A stretch of 64,000 bases of DNA from Branchipolynoe longqiensis (GCA_030323885.1 CM059198.1:63762917-63826916); one strand, 5' to 3'. Positions 32,630-43,283 are shown, counted from the stretch's first letter. Notes: generated by a model not told the origin, from the sequence alone. Numbers and translations: made by a program.

Positions 32630-33195
32630 TCCCTCTCTTCCCCCCCCCCTCTCCCCCCCTCTCCCCCTCTCTTCCCGCTCTCTCCCCCTCTCTTCCCGCT
32701 CTCTCCCCCTCTCTCCCGCTCTCTCCCCCTCTCTCCCGCTCTCTCCCCCTCTCTCCCCCTCTGTCTCCCTCTCTCCCCCTCTCTCCCGCTCTCTCCCCCT
32801 CTCTCCCGCTCTCTCCCCCTCTCTCCCGCTCTCTCCCGCTCTCTCCCCCACTCTACCCCTCTCTCCCTCTCTCTCCCCCACTCTCCTCTCTGCCTCTCTT
32901 TTCTCTCATTTCCCTCTCTCCCCTCTTCCACTCTCTCCCCTCCCTCCCCTCTCCCTCCCCTCTCCTCCTCCCCCCCTTCTCCTCTCTCTCCCTCTCTCTC
33001 CTCTCTCTCCTCTCTCTCCCTCTTCTCCCTCTCTCTCCCTCCCCTCTCTCTCTCTATCTCCCCCTCTCCCTCCCTTCTCCCTCTCTATCCCTCCCTCTCT
33101 CCCCTCTCTCCCCCTCCTCCCCCGCCCTCTCCCCCCCTCTCTCTCCCTCTCTCCCCCTCTCTCTCCCTCTCTATCTCTCCCTCTCTCTTTGTCTA
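32630..33195. repeat. CTCTCC/CCCGCT pyrimidine tract
   Basis: Nearly pure C/T for over 550 bp with an 18-bp-like unit (CTCTCCCCCTCTCTCCCG). It yields the Ser/Pro/Leu frame that dominates 32268-33278. Confidence 0.9.
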
Positions 33196-33238
33196 TATAT
33201 AACTGGTTTAGGTTGTTGTCTCGACTCAACCACCTCAA

Positions 33239-34390
33239 ATGTCACCACTACTCATCACACCACCAACTGCATTACTGATATGCATCACACTACAAGTTTC
33301 ATCACCACTACCCATGACACCACCATCTGCATCACCACTACCTGTCACACCACCAACTGCGTCACTGATATGCATCACACCAGAGGTTGCATCACCATTA
33401 TGCATCACACCAGCAGATGCATCATGACTACCCATCACACCACCAAGTATATCACCACTATGCATCACACCACCAGCTATATCACCACTACCAACTGCAT
33501 CACCAATATGCATCACCAATATGCATCACACCACCAACTGCATCACCACTATGCATCACACCACCAGATATATCACCAGTACCCATCACACCACCAACTG
33601 CATCACCAATATGCACCACACCACCAACTGCATCACCACTACCCATCACCCCACCAACTGCATTACCACTATGCATCACCATACAAGGTGCATCATGACT
33701 ACCCATCACACCACCAACTGCAACACCAGTACCCATCACACCACCAACGTCATAAACATTACGCACCACCTCACCAACTGCATCACCAACTGCATCACGC
33801 CTACCCATCACAACACCAAATGCATCACCACTACCCATCAAATTCCAGCTGCATCACCACTACGTATCACACCATCAGCTGCATCACCACTACACATCAC
33901 ATCACAAGCTGTATCACCACCAGCTGTATCATCACAAGATGTATCACCAGTACCAATCACACCACCAACTGCATCACCACTATGCATCACATCACCAGCT
34001 GCATCACCATGCCTATGATACAACCAGCTGCATCACCAATACGCATTACACCACCAGCTGCATCACTACCAGCTGCATCACCACTACCCATCACACTGAC
34101 AGCTGCATAACCACCAGCTGCATCACCACTACCCATCAAACCATCAGCTGCATCACCATCACCATCACCTCCCTCATAATCATCTGCATCGCCATCACCT
34201 GCATGAACATCACCTGCAACATCACCTGCAACACCTTTGCCTGGATCATCATCTACATCACCATCACTGGCATCACAATCAGCTGCATCACCATCACCAC
34301 TACCATTACCACCTTCACCAACACTACCTGCATCATCCCCACCTGCACCACCACCACCACCACCACCACCACCACCAGCTGCATCAATAC
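33239..34390 (+). repeat. CATCAC-type minisatellite, period about 30 bp
   Basis: Units such as CACACCACCAACTGCATCAC and CACTACCCAT repeat with 30 to 33-bp spacing, later changing to AGCTGCATCAC units and a (CAC)n run near 34345. All three plus frames stay open in part (one runs 32575-34110), so coding potential cannot be inferred from frame length. Confidence 0.85.
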
Positions 34391-34666
34391 CAGAACCAGC
34401 GCCACCCACCACGACTGGCACCACCCTGGTGATGGGTATCTCTACCACTCTGCTGACTGCCATCGCTTCCTGTGAACGACCGACCATACGGTATTAAAAC
34501 ACTGCTGGCTTCCCATAAAAGTGCCACTTGGAATTAGTTATTTGTCTCAAACTGGAATTGACCTGCATGATTCTGATAATGTTCTGTAATTGGGCTGAAG
34601 GGTACTGCTGGCTAATGAATTGTGCCATAGCAGGATGTGTGTAATTACCGTACATCCTCTTGCAAA

Positions 34667-35017
34667 ACCACACGGGATGGCCGAATGAGTTAGAGCGTCC
34701 GTCTCCCGTGCTGGTAGATCGTGGGGTCATGCATTCGAACCCTTGTCGAGTCAAACCAATGACTTTAAAATTGATACTTGTCGCTTCCTAGCCAGGTGCT
34801 CTGCATTTTTAGGATCTGACATAGGGCAAGGTCTGGTGTGCTCAGTGTCAGGATAATGTGACTGAGTGGGATATCAGGTCATGCTGCCGGCGGCCTGGTT
34901 TCCCAGTGGGACAGCACTATAAAGATGCCTTGAGTGTGCACTGTCACAAGTCGGTATCCGTCCTAATATGACCTGAGATGTTGCTAGGACGTACAACAAC
35001 AACAAACAAACAAACAA
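34667..35017 (+). mobile_element. SINE-1 copy, full length, 13-bp TSD, head A
   Basis: ATCCTCTTGCAAA at 34654-34666 and 35018-35030 is a perfect TSD. The 351-bp insert runs ACCACACGGGATGGCCGAAT to GTACAACAACAACAAACAAA. This is the best full-length reference for the head-A subfamily. Confidence 0.95.
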
Positions 35018-35112
35018 ATCCTCTTGCAAATAGTGAAAGTTTTGAGACATTCTTTTAAAGCTGAAATCAAGGGGTCAACTGTTGCACAATTACTGTTTTC
35101 AAAGGGATGAAC

Positions 35113-35790
35113 ACCAGACGCGATGGCCCAATAAGTTGAGCGTCCGTCTCCCGTTTTGGTAGATCGTGGGCTTCGAACCCTTGTCGAGGCAAACCAATGA
35201 CATAAAGCTGCATAGTCTGATGAAATCATCAAATTTTCAAAACCAAAACAATGATCTAAATTTGATTCTACATATCTAGCCTAGATACTGATGCACTTTG
35301 TAAGCATTTCTCACCACACAGAAGGGAATAGTGAGGCAATTGAATAAATCATGTTACTGTAGAATGCTATGGTGTCAGAGTTTTGGCAAGCATGCCAAAA
35401 TTAATTTTGCATGGTTGCACTTCAAATATTTCAAAAGTTAGCCACTTAAAATAAAAGTTACTTTGAGCTAAAGTAAGGTACATAATAACCATCAACCTAA
35501 TCTATTTATCTCAGAAAATTTCTGAAACTCAAAACCATCGGACTATGCTACTTTAACAATTGATACTTGTCACTTCCTAGCCAGGTGCTCCAGATTATTA
35601 CGATAGGGCAAGGACTGGTTCGCTCGGTGTCAGGAAAATGTGACTGAGTGGGATATCAGGTCATGGTGTTGCTGTCCTGATCTCCCAGTGGGGCCGCAGT
35701 ATAACGTCGCCATGAGTGTGCACTGTCACAAGTCGGTACCCATCCTGATATGACCTTAGATCTTGGCAGAGCTTAAAAACCCAACAATCA
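35113..35790 (+). mobile_element. SINE-1 copy (head A) split by MITE-B
   Basis: The head and AAACCAATGACATA precede 35215; AACAATTGATACTTGTCACTT follows 35553. The site is TA, matching the other MITE-B insertions. Confidence 0.88.
35215..35553 (+). mobile_element. MITE-B copy 3
   Basis: 339 bp, ends AAGCTGCATAGTCTGATG and CATCGGACTATGCTACTT, flanked by TA at both ends. Confidence 0.9.
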
Positions 35791-35910
35791 TCCGATCAAC
35801 GGCATTAAATTTATGCTCGGTAGAAGTCAAAACATACCCCCAATAGCTGATGTTTACTTTTTGTACAGTGAGAGCGTTAATTACACAAAGCTGGACAGTC
35901 AAAACAGATA

Positions 35911-36095
35911 CAATAACACCTCTCTAAATCGACCGACCATGGGACTGACTTTAAATGGTCCATTTAGGGAGGTCGTCGGTTAAGGGAGTTTTTGTTATCA
36001 TTGCAATGGTATTGTATGAGCAATCGTTTTGGATCCAAATAAAGTGATCAATATAGGGCAGTTGTCGATCAGTGGAGGTTAGAGAGGTTTTACTA
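35911..36095 (-). mobile_element. MITE-C copy 2
   Basis: Inverted relative to copies 1 and 3: begins CAATAACACCTCTCTAAATC, ends GTTAGAGAGGTTTTACTA; the inner CATTGCAATGGTATTGTATG matches. Confidence 0.85.
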
Positions 36096-36454
36096 CACAT
36101 AGCGTTCGCTATTATTTAGTGTTTTACTGTAAGCATCAAACTTCCCAGCTATTAGGCAGACAACTCTAATGTACGCACAGATTTGAATATAAATCTCCAG
36201 ACGTAACTATTCTATTATTTGAAATAATTCCGTTTTACTATTTGCAATAATACGAATTTCCTCAAATTCACGCTGATTTGATAAAAGTGTTATTTCCATG
36301 TACAGAATAATACACTGACTCACAAATATATTTCTGTTGTCCATGAAATACTAATGTTGAATTTTACACAAGGTCGGTGGAAGATTCCAAATTTTCTTTG
36401 CACAAAATAGGGGTCAACTTTTACAAGAGATTGACTTTTACTCGAGTATATATA

Positions 36455-36711
36455 TGAGCCTGTCTCGAAAGTTGCTAGCTCTTCGTTTTTTTGTCCATAG
36501 TAACGATTGACACAAAACAGCACAGAAACGGTTACACTGAAAACACAAGCACATTTGCTTCAAATCAATATGTATTCTATTGGGATTATGGAACACCATG
36601 TAAAAAACAAATCAGTTTATCCTGAGCAAATGCATAAGCAGATAGTATGTTGAGCGTTACTATGGATAAAGTTTTGTCCCATATTGCTTAGCACCTTTTG
36701 AGACAGTCTCA
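36455..36711 (+). mobile_element. MITE-A copy 3
   Basis: 257 bp, collinear with copy 2 and again set in TATATAT on both sides. Confidence 0.9.
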
Positions 36712-36894
36712 TATATATGCTCGATAACATATTATTGGAATATATAGAGACACTTCCCGACCCCTTTGATCCTTTAAGTTAGAATGCCAATACGCTAAAC
36801 AAAATTAATTTGGAATTTCTCTAAAATCAACCATCTAAAATAAGTTACTTCAAACTGAAGGAAAATCGATGGCAATGATGAACCTGATATATTT

Positions 36895-37475
36895 GGGTTA
36901 TTGTCCAAAACTGGGCACCACGGTTTCCACGTTATGATGCTGATAATTAAGTCTTTGTTTTATTCATAACAAGTCAAATAAGTATTGCAGCCTCTCTCTA
37001 TTAGCTATGTTAGCAGTTCTACATGTATTGAATTTATCCCACAAAAGATATCAAAATGATAATTGTATGATTTTGCACTAAAGTGTAAATGTGAAAATTT
37101 ACACATTTACACCATACATGCAGCCAAACCTTTTTCAACTTACTTTTCAACTTTTTTCTTGTAAGTCATAACCTTGTCTGCTTAACAGTAATCAACAAAA
37201 TCTTGTTTGACTATGTTGTATATGTTAACATGAGATTCTGGATGTGTCTTTGATTTTCATGTTACACAAGTGATATTAATGTATTGCTCAATTTGTATAA
37301 GATCTAATTCAAAAAGTGAAATTCATTTTAGTTAACTCTGATATATGTACAAGATGGATACCTTCATCGGACAATGGATTAGGCTATTATTTGGAAGGAC
37401 TTTTGCTATTATTTGGAAGGTTTTCACTTTTGGTTTTCATGTCACACTTTGGTGCCCAGTTTTACGGAATGACCC
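36895..37475 (+). mobile_element. TIR-K element
   Basis: 581 bp, AT-rich. Left end GGGTTATTGTCCAAAACTGG, right end CCAGTTTTACGGAATGACCC, a 26-bp TIR with a few mismatches. The host site suggests ATTT/ACTT flanks. No frame above background (the 109-codon frame 37316-37645 crosses its edge). Confidence 0.8.
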
Positions 37476-37485
37476 ACTTATCTAA

Positions 37486-38012
37486 AGGCCCTGTCACATT
37501 ACGGTGTATGGTGTTAGCGTATGCCGGCGTATGCGGTTTTCGACCCATACGCCGTCAGATGCCGTCACACGCTATGCATGAGGTCCCAGCGGCATCTGAA
37601 GCGTATGCCCAGCCTATTCCTAACCTATGCCTAACCTATGCCTAACCTACCCCTAGCCTATGGTGGCGTATTCAAAGCGTATCCCGACCTATGCGCGGCG
37701 TACTGTGATGATGTTTGACAGTTGTGATTGACAAGTTAAGCGTACGCCCAACCTGTGCATGACCTATGTCGGCATATGCATAGCGTACATCGAGCGTATG
37801 ATCAGCGTATGAGCCATACGCCGCCATACGCCGACAATCTTTGAGCATGCTCAAAAAGAATTTGGATGGACGCACGTATGAGGGCGTATGATGGCATATG
37901 ACGGCATATGCGTAGCGTATGCGTAGCGTATGGTGGCGTATACCGACGTATATGACGTAACGCGCTCCCGCCGCCATACGCTCCCACAAAAAACCCTAAT
38001 GTGACAGCCCCT
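37486..38012 (+). mobile_element. Harb-A copy 3, CGTATG-motif interior
   Basis: 527 bp. Left end AGGCCCTGTCACATTACGGT, right end CCTAATGTGACAGCCCCT; TAA flanks (37483-37485, 38013-38015). The interior is almost wholly CGTATG, TATGCC and GCCTAACCTATG-type words in both orientations. Palindrome CTTTGAGCATGCTCAAAAAG at 37839-37858. Confidence 0.9.
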
Positions 38013-38059
38013 TAAAGAAGAAATGTCAGACACTCAAAAACATCGGACTCTGCAACTTT

Positions 38060-38411
38060 GATGATATGAGCCGGGGCGGGCCTGGAGTGGATTGCCCAAC
38101 TGGGGTGTTGCCATTCACGTAGCCCCGTTGTGGAATTATTTATTATTTATGTGCCAGGCCGGGAAGCCGACCACATGGCACCATAGATGCACTTGTAATG
38201 CTCCTAAACCTATTGTCCACTCAAACTCTACCCACCCACCCACCCTCTCACCCTCTCACCCTCCCACCCTCTCACCCTCCCTCCCTCCCACACACGCACC
38301 CACACTCCCACAATTCTCTCCTCAGTCCACCATGCGCACTCGTTACCAACTGGTCCCATTACTCCCGATGCTAGTGAGTGTAAATGGGTTAGGGTTTTTC
38401 TTTTAATAACA
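38060..38411. other. Unassigned; CCCACCCTCTCA simple repeat inside
   Basis: Only a CACCCTCTCACCCTCCC-type stretch (38228-38312) is notable. Confidence 0.45.
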
Positions 38412-38529
38412 AAAGGTCATGGTACTGGCGGCCTAGTCTCCCAGTGGGGCAGCACTATTAAGTTGCCATGAGGGTGTACTGGTACAAGTTGGTACCCATC
38501 GTGATATGACCTTAGATGTGGCCAGGTCG

Positions 38530-38530
<1 letters not shown>
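38412..38530 (+). mobile_element. SINE-1 3' half, tail replaced by (TA)n
   Basis: Reads GGTCATGGTACTGGCGGCCT to GATGTGGCCAGGTCG and then runs into (TA)n where ACGTAAAAC would be. Confidence 0.8.
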
Positions 38531-38561
<31 letters not shown>

Positions 38562-38617
38562 CATATATATATATGTATTTATATCTATTTATTTTTTATA
38601 ATATATATATATATAAA

Positions 38618-38659
<42 letters not shown>
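38531..38659. repeat. (TA)n with ATACATATAT variants
   Basis: TA-rich tract between SINE-1 and MITE-C. Confidence 0.9.
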
Positions 38660-38660
<1 letters not shown>

Positions 38661-38832
38661 TACCACCCTAAGCGACCACCTCCACAGATCGACAATTCCC
38701 CTATATCGATCGCTTTATTTCGGTCCCAACGATACCATTGTAACCATATTCTAACTCCCTAAACCGAACACCTCCCTGAATGGACCACTTAAAGGCAGTC
38801 CCAAGGTTTGTCGATTTAGGGAGGTTTTACTG
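38660..38832 (+). mobile_element. MITE-C copy 3
   Basis: Flanked by (TA)n on both sides; ends ATACCACCCTAAGCGACCAC and GTCGATTTAGGGAGGTTTTA; inner GATCGCTTTATTTCGGTCCC. Confidence 0.85.
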
Positions 38833-38851
38833 TATATATATATATAGTACA

Positions 38852-38925
<74 letters not shown>
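38833..38925. repeat. (TA)n microsatellite
   Basis: Long TA run following MITE-C copy 3, with a short GTACAACACACACA interruption. Confidence 0.9.
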
Positions 38926-38927
<2 letters not shown>

Positions 38928-38966
38928 AAGTATCCGCTAGGGGGTGTGATATGGGTGCTGGGTTGA

Positions 38967-39237
38967 TTGGTTGTTTGTTGTTGGGGTTTTGCATCATGGC
39001 AACATCTAAGGTCATATGAGGACGGGTACCAACTTGTGACACAGTGCACACTCATGGCAACGTTATACTTATAATGCTGCCCCACTGGGAAACCATGCCG
39101 CAAGCACCATGACCAACCACTTATAATGCTCCCCCACTGGGAAACCATGCCACTCAGTCACATTATCCTAACACTGAGCTAACCAGTCCGTACCATATCC
39201 TATTCATGCCGAGCGCCTGGCAAGGAAACACACTTAT
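38967..39237 (-). mobile_element. SINE-1 copy with internal duplication
   Basis: A stretch with ACTTATAATGCTGCCCCACTGGGAAACCATGCC is present twice (39070 and 39121 regions), so the body has a local tandem duplication; the head is missing. Confidence 0.85.
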
Positions 39238-39520
39238 TTGTTGCTGACACCCAACTCCCGAGGTACCTGCGACACTCCCCCCCACCCCCCCCCCCAATTT
39301 GTTTCGGCGTCGTCTCACCTGATGCCCGTCATGTGGCCCAGTTTCTTCGACACCACCCCCTCCTTCCTTCCACCCCTCCTCCACCCACACCCCACCCCAC
39401 CCAATCCCACTGCTACGCAATTCGCTATTTCCTGCCAAGGCCCCATGTAGTGCCTGGTTAGTGCTAGTGTAAAGGAATAATATGGCCCCTCCTGGAATAC
39501 TTGAATATCATTTCCGTTCC

Positions 39521-39855
39521 CCGGACGCAGTGGCCGAATCAGTAGAGCACAGGCTTCCCGTGCGGAAGGTCGGGAGTTCGATTCCACCCCGTTGAGTCAA
39601 ACCAATGACTTACAAAATTTATACTTGTCACTTCCTAGCCTGGCGCTCGGCATTATTAAGATAGGGCAAGGACTGGTTGGCGGTTGGCTTAGTGTTAGAA
39701 TAAATTGACTTGAGTGCGTTATCAGGTCATGATGCTGGCGACATTGTCTGCCAGTGGGGCAGCACTATGAAGTCGTCATCAGTGCGTACCGTCACAAGTC
39801 GGTACTCGTCCTAATATGACCTTAGATGTTGCCAGGACGCAACAGTCTAAGAAAC
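39521..39855 (+). mobile_element. SINE-1 copy, full length, head B
   Basis: Starts CCGGACGCAGTGGCCGAATC; the B-box region GGGAGTTCGATTCC is well kept; tail CCAGGACGCAACAGTCTAAG. Confidence 0.9.
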
Positions 39856-39996
39856 AAAGAAATGATCAGGCTCTACCAGTATAATGCTTCCTCTCCAGAA
39901 TTATATTGCTCACTATGAATGCCTTCAATGCACTGCATTGCACACAGCTATATATTTATACTATTACACAACTGCATCATGTTTTCCTTGTGACCA

Positions 39997-40343
39997 GACT
40001 GGATGGCCGAAAGAGTTGCGTATCCGTCTCCGGTTTTGGTAGATCATGGGATTCGACCCTGCGGGTTCGATCCCTGATCGAGTGAAACCAATGATGTAAA
40101 GAATTGATACTTGTCGCTTCCTAGCCTGGCGCTCGGCATTATTAGGATAGGAAAAGGACTGGTTGGCTCAGTGTCAAAATAAAGTGACTTGGGTGGGATA
40201 TCAGGTGATGATGCTGGTGGCCTGGTCTTCCAGTGGGGTAGCACTATAAAGTCGTCATTTGTGCGCACTTTCACAAGTCGATACCCGTCCTGATATGACC
40301 TTAGATGTTGCTAGGGCGTAAAACAACAACAAACAAACAAACT
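39997..40343 (+). mobile_element. SINE-1 copy, full length, head A
   Basis: Starts AGACTGGATGGCCGAAAGAG and ends GGGCGTAAAACAACAACAAA with a short CAAACAAAC tract. Confidence 0.9.
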
Positions 40344-40564
40344 TTAAAATGTGCCTCCTACCTGAAAAGGGAGATGTCTCCGAGTCGACATTTTGTCTCC
40401 GAGTCGACTCCGAGGCGTACCTTGAACGCGGCCTCGGTGTCCTATTTGATAGCCGATCATGGCAATGCTCTTTGTGCATGACCAACTCCACAGAGAGTTT
40501 TTTAAATGTTTTATTAGATTAATCTGCCTATACTTGCACGTTGATGAAGAGACAAAGTGGTGGT

Positions 40565-40760
40565 GGGTGAGGGTATCCTACTAGGATGTACTCACTATAA
40601 AGCTGATATTACCCCAAATGTTGCCAAGACATAAGACCCTGCAGTTATTCTCCTCATTCCATATAATTCGCAGTTATTTAGTTTTTGTTAATGTTATGGT
40701 GGTTTTTATTGTGACAGGTCTTATAATAAATTCATGTTGCAACAGAGGTAGGACTAATTC
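40565..40760 (+). repeat. Duplicated segment containing a SINE-1 relic, copy 1
   Basis: Matches 44868-45095: ATCCTACTAGGATG, ACTCACTATAAAGCTG, AAGACCC(T/C)GCAGTTATTCTC and CTTATAATAAATTCATGTTG. The matching flank extends beyond the SINE, so this is a duplication of a locus, not a second insertion. Confidence 0.75.
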
Positions 40761-40892
40761 CGATTTAATTTGGGTTCCTTCATATTCTGAATAACCGAAA
40801 TGATACGGGAATATCCCATTTCCCATGGATCATCTGCAGTCTACTCATCCAAGTTGCGACTGGGAATCATGTTCATGGTTGACTGTCGGTAT

Positions 40893-41199
40893 AGATTGTT
40901 TGTTGTTGTTTTACGTCCTAGCAACATCTAAGGTCATATCAGGATGGGTACCGACTTGTGACAGTGCGCACTCATGGCAACTTTATAGTGCTGTCCTACT
41001 GGGAAACCAGGCCATTGACACCATGACCTGGTATCCCACTCAGTCACATTATCCTGACACTGAGCACACCAGTCCTTGCCCTGTCCTAATAATGCCAAAC
41101 ACCTAGCTAGGAAGCGACAAGTATAAATTTGTAAGTCATTGGTTTGACTCGACCAGGGTTCGAACCCACGATCTACCAGCACGGGAGACGGACACTCTA
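40893..41199 (-). mobile_element. SINE-1 copy, truncated head A
   Basis: Tail GTTTGTTGTTGTTTTACGTC (plus sense), complete body and most of head A (CGATCTACCAGCACGGGAGA); the dispersed 195-bp repeat follows at once. Confidence 0.88.
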
Positions 41200-41206
41200 A
41201 GATGCT

Positions 41207-41402
41207 ATGCATGAACTACAGTGACTGGTGCTGTACATTATACAGCCGGAGCCACTCCCTTAATTCTACAGGATCGGCACTGTAACTAATACAGCACTGA
41301 TCAAACTTAGGTTATATAGACTATCAATTCCAATAGTAAGATGGCCACAAGACCAGTGCTCCGGCAGTGACAAATGGCATATTCAAATGAATAAATACTT
41401 TA
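41207..41402 (+). repeat. Dispersed 195-bp repeat, copy 2
   Basis: Counterpart of 27628-27823; both contain CTGTACATTATACAGC and GATCAAACTTAG. Confidence 0.8.
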
Positions 41403-41559
41403 ACCCCCCAAAAATGCATGATCAAAGAGAACTAGTCAAATCTCTTAGATCTATAATTTGCTCAGCTATCGATCTCGGCAAATCATGACTTCTTTAGTAC
41501 GAGTTGATTCTGAATAGCTCATGCCTCATAGCAGGTTGTGTGCTCTGCCTCTTGCTACT

Positions 41560-41790
41560 GCCATGAGAGGGAGTTGAAATGCATGGGAATATCATGCCTA
41601 GGCTGGGTCTCAAACCCAAATTGCTGCCATTCTGGTATTAGCATCCTAACCATTACTCTATCTATCCTCGCTGGTGCAATCAACTGACCCTTGCCTACCT
41701 GTCTATGTGGCTCCCTGAGTGTGAGGTCGGTGCAGACTGCTGCACTCATTCCTTGGAATCCCAAGTCATTCAAATGGTTTACATTACTTA
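41560..41790 (-). mobile_element. SINE-2 copy, diverged
   Basis: The minus-strand head is recognisable (CTAGGCTGGGTCTCAAACCC in plus sense) with leader CTACCTGTCTATGTGGCTCC. Many substitutions; an old single copy. Confidence 0.75.
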
Positions 41791-42324
41791 CTGGCAGTAG
41801 CTAGGTAACACTGGAAGAAAGTATGAAAATCATGAAAAATTGCTTATTTTGAAACACTCCTATTTGGGGAGCTGTTTAAATTTTAAAGACTCAGAATAAT
41901 ATAAAGCTGTTTATTTTTATACTAAAATTACTTGGGCAACACACCAAAGGCACTTTATTACAGGCACTTTTGCTAATTAGCGCATTCTTTTGCATCACAT
42001 TAATCAGGACACGTACCAAAGCATGTGGTTTTGTTTTGCTCGGCTCTGAATCGCTGTTGGGTAGGTACGCAGGCTATTAATAGATCCTATCAGAAAGAAC
42101 ATTAAATGAGCTTTACTGTAGTATATGATAGATAGATATTTTAATGAAAATCAAAATTATGCCAAACAAACAAAAACACACCTCATGTTTCATTCAGCGT
42201 TTAAGGCAAATTTTGTTCAAGGGAAAACAAATATTTTAAAATCGGAATATCTTTGAAAGTAAACAAGCTAGACCGTTTTTGCTTTTTGTGTTATTCTGCA
42301 TTTAATTGGCGCTGTGGGATTAAC
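41791..42324. other. No recognisable feature
   Basis: AT-rich unique sequence without shared repeats. Confidence 0.4.
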
Positions 42325-42332
42325 CATAATTA

Positions 42333-42741
42333 TCATCATCATCATGCTGTCGGTTGCGATGCGACAAAGACTGCTTTCATTACTTGACTGCTGCTCTCCA
42401 TTTAGCTCTCTGCTGTGAGAGTGATGTCTATGAGTCGGTCTTAATGTCTCTCAGCTTCAGGTTTCTCTTGATGGTATCCTTGGACCGGAGACGAGGGTGC
42501 CCTCTCTTTCTGTAACCAGAAGTCAGTTGAGAATAGAGGATGTGCTTTGGTAGCCTGTCTGATAACATCCTCATGTGGTGTCCAGTCCACCGGGGAGATT
42601 CTTTTTGATCAGAAGATCTTCCATAGAGGGCAGCCCCGTCCCTTCGAGTATTTCCTTATTTGTCACTTTGTCCTTCCAGGTTAGCCTCCTGATTGAGCGC
42701 AGATGTCGCATCATGAAGGCATGCAGCTTTTTAACCTTTTT
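42333..42741 (-). pseudogene. LINE 3' end with TSD, copy 3 (longest)
   Basis: On the minus strand the peptide reads LRSIRRLTWKDKVTNKEILE, then IKKNL, a frameshift, then DRLPKHILYSQLTSGYRKRG and ending AKWRAAVK. A stop replaces W in the KTDSW segment. The 3' end is (ATG)n on the element strand. The TSD is CATAATTA at 42325-42332 and 42742-42749. Confidence 0.88.
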
Positions 42742-43045
42742 CATAATTAACTGCCCAGTTTATAGATCTAAGAAAAAAGATTGGCGGTACATATTAGTAA
42801 CACTGGATGTCGCTACACCGAAGGCTGACATACATTGATTGGCTATCAGACTCTGGGCTAACGGAGCAGGGCAATATATACAGCCTTTGGCTGGGGCTGT
42901 CCAGAGGTTCTAATGGCGTCGCTTTATCTTTATTTATCAGCATTTGCTGACTTCCGTGTGCGGTCATGATGGGGTTAACTACCTGATCTAGCAGTGTCAG
43001 TGAATGCCACTCAACAGACAGCTTCAGAACTGGGCTAGATTCTAC

Positions 43046-43268
43046 ACCATAGATACCACCATAATTGGTTTATCAAAGGCTGTGGAATATGGTGTCCTGT
43101 CTGTGGGAAAGTGCATATAAAAGACGCCTTGCTGCTTATCGGAAAGAGCAGCCTATGTGATGGCAGCGGGTTTCCTGCAAAGAAATATGGTAGAATGACC
43201 AAATGTTTGACGTCCAATAGCCGATTGTAAAAACCAATGTGCTCTAGAGGTGTCGTTATATAAACCAG
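43046..43268 (+). mobile_element. Mol-SINE copy, head missing
   Basis: Starts ACCATAGATACCACCATAA; reads AAGGCTGTGGAATATGGTGT, TTGACGTCCAATAGCCGATT and ends GTCGTTATATAAACCAGC. Confidence 0.88.
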
Positions 43269-43283
43269 CTTTTGTATATACCA

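Larger units (their letters stand above)
36771..38059 (+). mobile_element. MITE-B copy 4 carrying two insertions
   Basis: Pieces at 36771-36894, 37476-37485 and 38013-38059 read in order as MITE-B (AAACTGAAGGAAAATCGATG, TTTATCT, CAGACACTCAAAAACATCGG, right end TCTGCAACTT). TIR-K and Harb-A copy 3 interrupt it. Confidence 0.8.

Noticed and set aside
32268..34110. Two long plus-strand frames (336 and 511 codons)
   Set aside because: They are made of CTCTCC and CATCAC simple repeats; no domain, no proper ATG start for the first, and other frames stay open too.
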